From NCBI GenBank assembly GCA_934167735.1, contig CAKPLV010000016.1, positions 1-10,910 on the forward strand: a stretch of 10,910 nt of DNA, written 5' to 3'. Under the pieces are notes generated by a model. The model did no database searches. It was given only the letters and a program-made list of their open reading frames with translations, and was not told where the DNA came from. Below, one piece after another: positions 1 through 8,700 of the stretch (its first letter is position 1; the number at the start of each line of letters is the position of its first letter). The translations under genes and the position numbers were made by a program. The DNA comes from an uncultured Clostridia bacterium. GTDB lineage: Bacteria > Bacillota > Clostridia > TANB77 > CAG-508.

Positions 1-950
1 TTACAATACCAATGATAATGGTAGAACCAGAAGCAATAGATATTGATCAAATCCATAATGAAATTTATAAAGAAGTACAAAATGCTTATTATACACAAAA
101 TCCATTTACAATTTATCCAGAATCAGAAGGAAAAGATTTTGATGTAGAAAATGCTAAAAATATAATACAAGAAACAAAAGAAGAATATGTAATACCATTA
201 ATAATTACAAAACCAGAAAAAACAATAAATGATATTGGAACAGAAGCATTTCCGGACAAACTTGGAATATGTTCAACAAAGTATGTAGCTGGAAATGTGA
301 ATAGAACAACAAATTTAAAGTTAGCAGCACAAAAAATCAATGGAACAGTATTACTACCAGGACAAGAATTTTCTTACAACAAGGTTGTAGGAGAAAGAAC
401 AATTCAAGCTGGATACAAGGAAGCAGCAACATATTCAAATGGAAAAGTTGTAGACGGACTTGGAGGCGGGATTTGCCAAATATCATCTACACTATATGAT
501 GCAGTTGTATTTGCAGATCTTGAAGTAACAACAAGAAGAAATCATCAATTCGTTACATCATATTTACCAGCAGGAAAAGATGCAACTGTAGTATGGGGAG
601 CACAAGATTTTAAATTTGTAAATACTAGAGATAAGCCAATAAAAATCCAAGCCACAGTAAGTGGAGGAGTAGCAACAGTTTCAATTTGGGGAATAAAAGA
701 AGATGTTGAATATGATATTTCAATAGAAACAAGAAAAACAGCGACAATAGCATATACAACTCAATACATTCAAGATCCAAGTTTACCTGTTGGAAAAGAA
801 GTTGTAGAACAAGCAGGAAGTAATGGTAGAAAGGTAGAAGCATACAAAGTTAAAAAATTAAATGGCCAAGTGGTTTCCACAACATTATTATCAAAAGATA
901 CATACAATGCAATGAAAAGAATAATAAGAGTAGGAACTGCAGGACAATAA
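1..950 (+). CDS. VanW family protein with G5 domain, 5' end outside window
   Basis: The frame is open to the left edge (first whole codon at 3), so the gene starts upstream and the ATG at 12 is only an internal Met. Three parts can be read, numbering residues from that Met. Residues 1-80 resemble the end of a YoaR-type peptidoglycan-binding_4 region, with alternating helix and strand and an 'IPLIITKPE' lead-in. Residues 85-228 are the VanW core, with NRTTNLKLAAQKINGTVLLP, PGQEFSYN, GGGICQISSTLYDA (Cys155) and DATVVWGAQDFKFVN. Residues 232-310 fit a G5 domain (ending RIIRVGTAG). VanW proteins are envelope-associated and of unknown biochemical role; the name comes from a vancomycin-resistance cluster, but most homologues, including this one, give no evidence of resistance. 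A signal or membrane anchor would lie upstream and cannot be seen. It is followed after 13 bases by a large surface-protein gene, so a wall-related role is likely. Family call is firm; function is unknown. Confidence 0.9.
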   Translation, partial: TIPMIMVEPEAIDIDQIHNEIYKEVQNAYYTQNPFTIYPESEGKDFDVENAKNIIQETKEEYVIPLIITKPEKTINDIGTEAFPDKLGICSTKYVAGNVNRTTNLKLAAQKINGTVLLPGQEFSYNKVVGERTIQAGYKEAATYSNGKVVDGLGGGICQISSTLYDAVVFADLEVTTRRNHQFVTSYLPAGKDATVVWGAQDFKFVNTRDKPIKIQATVSGGVATVSIWGIKEDVEYDISIETRKTATIAYTTQYIQDPSLPVGKEVVEQAGSNGRKVEAYKVKKLNGQVVSTTLLSKDTYNAMKRIIRVGTAGQ

Positions 951-953
951 AAT

Positions 954-958
954 GGAGG
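954..958 (+). promoter_or_regulatory. Ribosome binding site GGAGG that decides the start of the second gene
   Basis: GGAGG sits 5 bases before the ATG at 964. The upstream in-frame ATG at 952 overlaps this motif (aATGGAGG) and has no Shine-Dalgarno of its own, so 964 is the better start. The site lies 3 bases after the stop of the VanW gene, which suggests co-transcription and perhaps translational coupling. Confidence 0.85.
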
Positions 959-963
959 TAAAA

Positions 964-3900
964 ATGAAGAATAATATTTTGAAAAAGTTATTAATTGTCA
1001 GTATTATATTTATGATTTTAGCGACAGACTTTTATGTGCTTGGAGCAGGAATAAAAAGTTATGCGGCAACAGCTGACAATGAAACAAACAACAAAAACAT
1101 TGAATTCTCTGCATACTTCAAAAATGAAAACAACGAACATGTTGATAAAATTTCACAAAGTATAAAAAATACAAGTATAAAATTATATGCAGGAATTAAA
1201 GTAAAAAATGATGGATATTTTAATGGAAGTATTCAAATAAGTGATAGTAACTTTAAAGTGAAAAATAATATACTATCAAAATATGTTGAAAAAATTGAAG
1301 AAAACAAAATATCACTAAATCAAATAAATGCAGGTGAAAGTGTAGAAATTGAATTAGAAGTAGAACCAATAATATTAGATACATTATCACCAGAAATGTT
1401 ATCAGCAGAAAGCAGTCTAACATTATCAGGAACATATATGGAAACAACATATAAAGGATTAGACATAAATGCAACAAGAAAAGTAAGCTTAAATTTAGTG
1501 ATAGATGAAAATGCAAAAACTTCATTATCAACAGAAATAATTACAAACAAAGTACTAGCATTAAATGGTGAAAATAAAAGAATAATCCAATTATTAATAA
1601 AATCAGGATTAGAAGCTAACCAATATCCTATAAAAAATACTGCAATCAGTATTAATATTCCACAATTTAGTGGTAAAAATCCAACAGATATAAATGTATT
1701 TGCATTAGAAACAAAAGCAACAAATGGAAAAGATGATAGTATAATAACTGATTGGAAAAATGAAAATAATGTTTTAACAATCAATTTAGAAAATGCATTA
1801 GATGAAAACAAACAAATAAAATGGTCAAAAACTGGGGAAGACCAACTAGTAGTTACATTTGTATATGATGAAGATGTTGATGCAAAAAAAGTTGAAATAG
1901 AAACAAATTCAGAAATATCAATTTATAATACAGAAAACAAATATACAGCAAAATACAAAACAGGTATAGAAAATACAGAATTAAATGGAATAGCATCTGC
2001 AGAAATAAAAAGTAATAATACAGAAATTTATAAAGGTCAATTATATGCAAACACAAAAAATACAGAAAAAATAGAAATACCATATAGTACAACAACAACA
2101 GTAGAAAATAAAAGTGTTGGAATTGTTGATCAAATATCAGTATTAGAAGATAAAGATATATATGTAACAGAATCATCAACATTGGCTACAGACTCAAAAA
2201 TAAAAAGTACAGAAATAAACAAAGACAAAATGATTGAACTATTAGGAGAAGATGGAACAATCATAGTAAAAAATGATGAAAATGAAATAATTATAAATAA
2301 TGAATCTCAAGCAGATGAAAATGGAAATATAATTATAAATCATGGAAATGGTACAAACTCAGCAAATATAATATTGAGCAAACCAATAAAAGCAGGAAAA
2401 ATTGAAATAAAAAATAATAAAGTAATTGTAGGAGATAAATATACATCAAATCAATTAAAAACAATTAATGGAATAAAAACAAAAAATACAATAATTGCAA
2501 CATCTGGAAATACAAAAGTAATGGAAAATACTACGGAAATAACAACAGAACTTAAAGAAACAATGACAAAAGCAGAACTAATTGTAGATAAAGATACATT
2601 ATCAACAATAACAACAAATAATGATATTACACTAGGGGTTAAACTATTAACAGCAAATACAAAATATGATTTATATAAAAATCCAACAATAACAATAAAA
2701 TTACCTGATTCAATAGAAAATATGAAAATTAATAGTTTTGATAAATTATATGGAGAAAACTTTGAAATTACTAAAGCCGTATATAATAAAGCAAATAAAA
2801 CAATAGAAATTGCATTATCAGGTGAACAATTAGAATATACAGAAGAAGCAACTCAATTATATTTACAACTTAATGTAACAATAACATTAAATAAACAACA
2901 ACCAAGTAAGACTGATGAAATAACAATGACTTATACAAATGAAAATGCAATACAATATGAAGGAGAAGAATCATTTGGTATTGCAACAAAAGCAATAAAT
3001 ATCTCATCACCAAGTGGATTAGTATTAATGAATAATGCTACATCATATGACATTACAGGAATAAAAGGAATAACAGATGATAGTCAAACAATTAATATTG
3101 AAAAAAATGATGCAGGAAAAACATTAAACTTCCAAATAGGATTAATTAATAATGTTGGAGAAGATATATCAAATGTTAATATCTTAGGTAAATTACCTAC
3201 AGATTTAAAAACAGAAAGAACAGAATTAACAACAACATTAAAATCAATTGCAGGAAATGGAGATATATACTACAGTGAAAATGCAAATGCTACTGCAGAT
3301 TTAACAAAAATAGAAAATGGATGGACAAGCAATTTAAACAACTTAACAAATCCAAGAATATACTTAATAAAAATTGGAACAATGAAAGAACAAACAAATT
3401 ACTTTGCAAACTACTCAATAGAATTACCAAAAGAAATAGAATCAAATTTATCAACATATGAAAATTATATGGTTACATATAGTACATCAGCACAAGCAAG
3501 TAATAAAGAATCATCTACAGTGGTACAATTAGATACACCAAAAGAAATAATAATGGATTCTACATTAAGTGCTAAAGTTGGAAATGATACTATAAATAAT
3601 GGTGATACTGTAAAAGCAGGAGAGGTAGTAAATTATACTTTAAGCATTAAAAATAATGGAGCTCAAGATTTAAGTAATATTACTGCAAAAGTAACAATAC
3701 CAAGTGGAACAGTACTATTTGAAAATAATCAAGAAAATAGTAGTGCAACACAAATATCAAAAACAATAGATACACTAAAATCTGGAGAAACAAAAAACAT
3801 TGTGTATTCTTTAAAAGTAAAAGAAGATGTTGAAAATAATGTACAAGTTTCAAGCAAAGCAAGTGTAAGTTGTGAAGATAAAACAATTGAAAGTAATGAA

Positions 3901-5763
3901 GTAAATTTCAAAACAGAACAAATAAAAGTTAAAGTTTCAATAAAACAAAACATAACAGGTGGAGAAGTTATATTTGTAAAAGGAACAACTGTAGATTATA
4001 TAATTAATATTGAAAATAGAACAAATTCAGATATTAAAAACTTAAAAGTTAAAATACAAAACGATAGTCAAATAAAAACAAAATATATAATGACAAAAGG
4101 AGTATATATAACAGATATACCAGAGACATATGTAATTGAAAATATTCCAGCAAATAGTTCTACATATTTAATTATAGGTGAACAAATTCAAACTGATAAA
4201 GGACAATATGAATTATCAACATCAATAGAAGATGCAAGTGGAGAAATATATAGATCAAACATAATTACACAAGAAGTTAAAACAAGAGATGTAAAACTTG
4301 CAATGAGCAGTTCATATGAAAACAAGAATGTAGAAGAAGGAGAAATTATACCATATGAAATGATTCTTGAAAATACTGGAGATACATTTGCAACAGCAAC
4401 ATTTAAGATGAACATTCCAAATGGATTAACAATACAAGAAGTATATATTGATGGAACATTAAAATATCAGACAACAGATAAAAGTAGTCCAAAAACATAT
4501 GTAGAGAAAATAAATATTAATGAGATAATTAGTATAGAAGTTGGAAAGAAAAAAACAATATTAGTAAATGCAATAGCAGATGAATTAGCTGAAAATGAAG
4601 CAACAAAAACAGTAATTACTACATCACAAGTATTAATAAATGGAGAAGAAAAAGATTCTAAAACAATAACAACAAATATTATCAAATCAATAAATGGTGG
4701 TAATGATGATAATAATAATGGTGAAATTATTACAGGAAATATTATAAATGGTATTGTTTGGTTAGATCAAAATGTAAATGGAGAAAGAGAAACTTCAGAG
4801 ACAGCTTTATCTAATATAAAAGTGAGATTATATGATGTTAATGCAAATGAATATGCAAAAACAAAATCAGGAAAAATAATAGAAGCAACAACATCAGAAA
4901 ACGGAATTTATACATTAAGTGGAATAGAAAATGGACAATATATTGTATTATTTGAGTATGATACAGAAAAATACGAACCAACAACATATAATAAAGAAAA
5001 TGTTGATTCAGCATTAACTTCAAAAGTTATAGCAAAAGAATTAACAATTGATGGAACAACAAAAACATATGGAGTTACAGATACAATAACTGTAAATGGA
5101 AACATTTCAAATATCAATATGGGATTAAAAGACATAAAAATATTTGATTTACAATTAAACAAATATATAAGTAGAATAGCAGTTCAAACTAAAAAAGGAA
5201 CAAAATCATATGATTATAATGATGCAACATATGCTAAAGTTGAAATAAACTCAAAACAATTAAAAAATGCACTTGTTGTATTAGAATATACAATTAGAAT
5301 TAAAAACGCAGGAGAAGTTGCTGGATATGTTAAAAATATAGTTGACTATATTCCAGAAGGACTAACATTTAGCTCAGAATTAAATTCAGACTGGTATTTA
5401 GCAGATGGACAATTATACAATAAGAGTCTAGCAAATGAAAAAATAAATCCAGGAGAATCAAGAGAAGTAAAAGTAATACTTACAAAAACTATGACAGAAG
5501 ATAATACAGGATTGGTAAATAACAGAGCAGAATTATATGAAACATATAATGAATTTGGACTAAAAGATATTAACTCAACAGAAAACAATCAAGTTAAAGG
5601 CGAAAATGATTATGGAATAGCAGATGTAACAATAAGTATTGCAACAGGAGGTAGAACAATGTTATACACAATATTAATATTAATAAATACTTTATTAATA
5701 GGTGTAGCAGTTTATCTTGTAATAACAAATAGTAAAAGATCAATAAAGTGGGGAAGGAGGTAA
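964..5763 (+). CDS. Giant secreted surface protein with DUF11-like repeats and SdrD B-like domain
   Basis: 1599 residues from the ATG at 964, chosen because GGAGG lies 5 bases upstream. Residues 1-34 are a signal peptide (KNNILKK, then a hydrophobic run, cleavage likely after KSYA). Residues 35-690 are Asn/Thr/Lys/Ile-rich, probably all beta, and I recognise no family. Residues about 690-1240 hold four repeats like DUF11 (bacterial Ig-like stalk domains), each with a 'G..v.Y.i.i.N.g' signature, for example AGEVVNYTLSIKNNG at 885-899 and GEIIPYEMILENTGD near 1126. After a Gly/Asn/Asp-rich hinge (1244-1253) comes an SdrD B-like domain (NGIVWLDQNVNGERE at 1262-1276), then a fifth DUF11-like domain (about 1395-1530). 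Residues 1567-1588 are a membrane segment with basic tail (SKRSIKWGRR). Only one cysteine was found (C970). The likely role is a long stalk or adhesin displayed on the wall; ligand unknown. Its stop codon overlaps the next gene's ribosome binding site. Confidence 0.9.
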   Translation: MKNNILKKLLIVSIIFMILATDFYVLGAGIKSYAATADNETNNKNIEFSAYFKNENNEHVDKISQSIKNTSIKLYAGIKVKNDGYFNGSIQISDSNFKVKNNILSKYVEKIEENKISLNQINAGESVEIELEVEPIILDTLSPEMLSAESSLTLSGTYMETTYKGLDINATRKVSLNLVIDENAKTSLSTEIITNKVLALNGENKRIIQLLIKSGLEANQYPIKNTAISINIPQFSGKNPTDINVFALETKATNGKDDSIITDWKNENNVLTINLENALDENKQIKWSKTGEDQLVVTFVYDEDVDAKKVEIETNSEISIYNTENKYTAKYKTGIENTELNGIASAEIKSNNTEIYKGQLYANTKNTEKIEIPYSTTTTVENKSVGIVDQISVLEDKDIYVTESSTLATDSKIKSTEINKDKMIELLGEDGTIIVKNDENEIIINNESQADENGNIIINHGNGTNSANIILSKPIKAGKIEIKNNKVIVGDKYTSNQLKTINGIKTKNTIIATSGNTKVMENTTEITTELKETMTKAELIVDKDTLSTITTNNDITLGVKLLTANTKYDLYKNPTITIKLPDSIENMKINSFDKLYGENFEITKAVYNKANKTIEIALSGEQLEYTEEATQLYLQLNVTITLNKQQPSKTDEITMTYTNENAIQYEGEESFGIATKAINISSPSGLVLMNNATSYDITGIKGITDDSQTINIEKNDAGKTLNFQIGLINNVGEDISNVNILGKLPTDLKTERTELTTTLKSIAGNGDIYYSENANATADLTKIENGWTSNLNNLTNPRIYLIKIGTMKEQTNYFANYSIELPKEIESNLSTYENYMVTYSTSAQASNKESSTVVQLDTPKEIIMDSTLSAKVGNDTINNGDTVKAGEVVNYTLSIKNNGAQDLSNITAKVTIPSGTVLFENNQENSSATQISKTIDTLKSGETKNIVYSLKVKEDVENNVQVSSKASVSCEDKTIESNEVNFKTEQIKVKVSIKQNITGGEVIFVKGTTVDYIINIENRTNSDIKNLKVKIQNDSQIKTKYIMTKGVYITDIPETYVIENIPANSSTYLIIGEQIQTDKGQYELSTSIEDASGEIYRSNIITQEVKTRDVKLAMSSSYENKNVEEGEIIPYEMILENTGDTFATATFKMNIPNGLTIQEVYIDGTLKYQTTDKSSPKTYVEKININEIISIEVGKKKTILVNAIADELAENEATKTVITTSQVLINGEEKDSKTITTNIIKSINGGNDDNNNGEIITGNIINGIVWLDQNVNGERETSETALSNIKVRLYDVNANEYAKTKSGKIIEATTSENGIYTLSGIENGQYIVLFEYDTEKYEPTTYNKENVDSALTSKVIAKELTIDGTTKTYGVTDTITVNGNISNINMGLKDIKIFDLQLNKYISRIAVQTKKGTKSYDYNDATYAKVEINSKQLKNALVVLEYTIRIKNAGEVAGYVKNIVDYIPEGLTFSSELNSDWYLADGQLYNKSLANEKINPGESREVKVILTKTMTEDNTGLVNNRAELYETYNEFGLKDINSTENNQVKGENDYGIADVTISIATGGRTMLYTILILINTLLIGVAVYLVITNSKRSIKWGRR
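3031..4683 (+). other. Four tandem DUF11-like beta-sandwich repeats (protein 2, residues about 690-1240)
   Basis: Each repeat carries a strand pair of the type 'G-x-x-[VIL]-x-[FY]-x-[IL]-x-[IL]-x-N' followed by 'N[IV]..K[VI].IP..': AGKTLNFQIGLINNVGED (near 718-735), AGEVVNYTLSIKNNGAQD (885-902), KGTTVDYIINIENRTNSD (near 1006-1023) and EGEIIPYEMILENTGDTF (near 1125-1142). Spacing is about 115-170 residues. DUF11-type repeats typically build extended stalks in surface proteins. Boundaries are approximate and read by eye. Confidence 0.65.
4735..5628 (+). other. SdrD B-like domain plus DUF11-like domain (protein 2, residues 1258-1555)
   Basis: The first half shows the SdrD B pattern: W1266, then D-x-N-x-N-G (DQNVNGERE), 'SNIKVRLYD', and 'TSENGIYTLSGIENGQYIVLF'. 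In SdrD this family binds calcium in such Asp/Asn loops; calcium binding here is inferred. The second half opens with NINMGLKDIKIFDLQLNKYI (1383-1402) and continues as a DUF11-like domain with IVDYIPEGLTF and SDWYLADGQLYN. Two related but longer copies are in the next gene. Confidence 0.7.
5635..5760 (+). other. C-terminal anchor of protein 2, degenerate sorting-signal-like SIATG
   Basis: Residues 1558-1599 read SIATG, a short polar stretch, a hydrophobic run of about 20 residues (LYTILILINTLLIGVAVYLV) and a basic tail. The layout is that of a cell-wall sorting signal, but LPXTG is reduced to S-I-A-T-G with no Pro. It may be a variant sortase substrate or simply a C-terminal membrane anchor. 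Confidence 0.5.
5754..5761 (+). promoter_or_regulatory. Ribosome binding site AAGGAGGT of the third gene
   Basis: A full-length anti-16S match (AAGGAGGT) placed 7 bases before the ATG at 5768. It overlaps the last two codons and the first base of the stop of the preceding gene (TGG GGA AGG AGG TAA), so the two surface-protein genes are tightly coupled. Confidence 0.9.
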
Positions 5764-5767
5764 TCAC

Positions 5768-8700
5768 ATGAAAAAGACTAAAATATTAGGTTTTATAATT
5801 GGAATATTATTTGCAATATTATTATTTTCAAACAAATCATATGCAATGACACCAGATGATTTAATATATGCAGCAAATACTGATTTCAATATGGCTAAAA
5901 CATATAAAAATCAAGATATTTATATAGACTTTGGAATGGTAAAAAAATCAAGTTTCCTATATTGTGTTGAACATAATGCTAAAATGAGAACAGGAAAATA
6001 CAATGACTATAAAATAGTTGAATATATATCAATTGAAGGAAATAAAGCAACAAATGCTGATGGAATTGTTGTAGAAAATGATTTAAACAGTACAATGGCA
6101 GCAATATTAGCAAATCCATTATATGCTAAAGGATATGGTCCATTGGCAAAGGCATATACACGAACACAATATGCAATATATAATTACTGGTATACATGGA
6201 TAAACAGCTTAGCTGGTTCTGGAATGAATGTTGATGGATTTATAAAGGATAATGGTGTTGTTAGAGGAGCAATAAGTTTAGCAACTATTCAACAATGGAT
6301 GGCAACAGCTCCAGCAAATCGTACATTTAGAGGTAAAATTTACTTCTTAAAATGTACAGCATATGATTATCAAACATTAATCTGTGCTACAGGTGATTTT
6401 ATAGATGAGGTACCACAACCATCAGAAAATGGATTAAAAATTGATAAAATTGATGGAGATTCTCAAAAATCTCTATCAAAAGTATCATTTATTATAAAAA
6501 ATGCAACAACAGGAAAATACATTAAAAAAGAAGATATTACAATAGGAACAAGTAGTTCACCAAATAGAACAACATATATATATAAAGATAGTAGCCAAAG
6601 TTCAGGTGGAAGCCAAGGAGGAAGTAGTGAAAGTGGAGGAAGCAGTGGAAGCAGCAGTAGCTCAGGCGGGTATGTATCTATTAAAGATGTAGAAACAGTT
6701 AACTTCCCAGGTCTTGAGTCAAATGCATATTATAAAGGATATCAATATAAAGGTGACCATGGAATTGAAGTTTGTTATGAGCAATGGAGTAGTTCGGAAT
6801 CTACACAAAAAGCAACAGGATCAGGACTAAAAGGATTTAAGATATTTATAAAATCATGTCATGGTACTGATATGTTCACAGATAAAGAAATAGATGATTT
6901 TTGGGCAACAGGATCAAACTCAATTGATGATATATTTGAAGAATGGAAAGATAGTTTAACCAAAAAAAGTGAAGTATCTGAAGAAAGATTTAGATATTTC
7001 GTACAAGAAAATTATGAAATTTCTGATAAAGAACTTGATGCTTGGCTTGCAGGGGCAAAGGCAGATGGAAGATTTAATATTAATAAAATAATTGGAGATG
7101 CAGGACTTGAAGATGGAGACCTATACGGTGATTCAATGGAATCATGGTATGATGATGATTGGTATCAAGATGGACCATTTATGATGCCAACAAGAAATGC
7201 AATCTTAAAGTGGGCAAAAGAAGAGTTTGAAGGAGAATTAGATGACTTAGATGATGCCTATGAAAAAGCAGATGAGAATAATCAACAATTAGATAGAGAA
7301 CAATATTTGGTAAATGAAAAAGGAATAACAGAAAATGCGTTTGTAAGTAGAATGTTAGATGTTGTTAGAGTTAGAAAAGAGGAAGATTTAGGTGAAGAAT
7401 TAGCATCTTCATTAGAATATGAAACATCTGAGAGAATAAGAGAATGTTATAAAGCATTTTTACAAGGTAAATCATTTGGGGGAACTACTAATTATACAGA
7501 ATATGAAGATACATCAACAGACGACTTTAATCAAGCAATAAATGAAGGAGCTTATATATTTACAACTGGTGTTTCAACATATTCATCAATATTTATCCAA
7601 GGATTACCTACAGGAACTTATCAAATAATAGAGGTAAAAAACCTTAATGATGGTTATGAAGATTTAAATGTTGGAACAACAGTAACAACAATGTATACAA
7701 CAGGAACAAGTTCTAGTATAACAATCACAAACTATAAAGAAGATGATGAAACTCATGACGACTATGGAGATGCATCTGGAAAAGTTACAATTTCAGGAAC
7801 TGTTTGGGAAGATTTGTTAAATGGAAAAGATAATGAAATAAATAGTACTAGAGATAGTGGAGAAAAGGGACTTGCTGGAGTAAAAGTATATTGGAAAAAT
7901 GGTAATACAATAATCGAAAGCACAACTACAAATTCAAGTGGAAATTATTCAATGACAACAGATATATCTGTTACAAGTGGTTCATGTTTATTAGGAAATC
8001 CAATATATAGTTTAGATACGGCAAGATATGAATTTTTAAACAATTCTCACATAGAATTTGAATATAATGGATTAAAATATACAACAGTAGAAAATGTAAG
8101 TTCACAAGAAGCTAATAAATCACAAGGTGTAGAAATACCTCAATCAAGATTGGCTCTTGACAATTCATTTGATGAAGTAAATAGCCAAGGGGTCATAAAT
8201 AATGGCAGTGTATATCAAAGAATAGGAGCAAATGGTGGATCAACACCATCATATACATTAAGTGGAGATAACAGTAATTCATTAAGAACAGCAACATTAA
8301 ACCAATCTAATTCAGAATTTGGAGTTAGAGCAAGTACAAAGCTTGCAGGAGTAAATTCACTAATGGATACCGCATCTACAAAAACAGCAAGGTTCCATAA
8401 GAGAGATCGTCATTGGCATACTAGAAGAAGAAATGGTGGAAGTAGATGTCATAGATCTTGTACAAAACAATCTCGTATTAACAAATGGACAATAACAAAC
8501 TTAAACTTAGGATTATATCAAAGAGAACAACCAGATTTAGCAATAACATCAGATATAGAACAAGTAAAAGTTGTTATGAAAAATCAAGCATACATATATG
8601 ATTATAATCATAGAAATATAGGAAGTGTAAATTCTTCAGCAGACTTTAAAGTAAGTTTTGAAAAGAAGAGAAACCCTGGAGTATACACTAGACCAGTAAA

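Larger units (their letters stand above)
6434..7738 (+). other. SpaA/CnaB-like isopeptide domain interrupted by a large insertion (residues 223-657)
   Basis: The N-terminal half reads LKIDKIDGDSQKSLSKVSF (223-241), matching the 'l.i.KvD.....L.gv.F' start with candidate bond Lys227. The C-terminal half reads IFIQGLPTGTYQIIEV (608-623) and DGY at 628-630, matching '..f.gL..G.Y.l.E......GY', with Glu622 as the catalytic acid; it closes with SITITNYK, where Asn655 is the expected partner of the Lys. Such domains are normally about 90-110 residues; here they span 435 because about 330 residues are inserted. Confidence 0.55.

Noticed and set aside
12..14. ATG as the real start of the VanW-family gene
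   Set aside because: The frame is open to the left edge, no Shine-Dalgarno precedes it, and a signal or anchor plus more of the N-terminal domain is missing.
1..950. Vancomycin-resistance gene
   Set aside because: Only the VanW domain is shared with resistance clusters; no ligase or dehydrogenase genes are present, and VanW is not itself known to confer resistance.
951..963. Intergenic terminator or promoter
   Set aside because: Only 13 bases, occupied by the ribosome binding site; no hairpin or T-run.
1320..1811. 163-codon open frame on the minus strand
   Set aside because: It lies fully opposite protein 2, has no ribosome binding site, and is Leu/Phe/Ile/Ser-rich as expected from the complement of A-rich codons.
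7064..7110. Dockerin-like calcium loop (ADGRFNINKI)
   Set aside because: The leading Asp/Asn residues of the dockerin loop are missing and there is no second copy; the resemblance is short.
8157..8185. Internal TTGACA promoter-like site
   Set aside because: No fitting -10 box at 16-18 bases (aatagc), and it lies inside a continuous coding frame.
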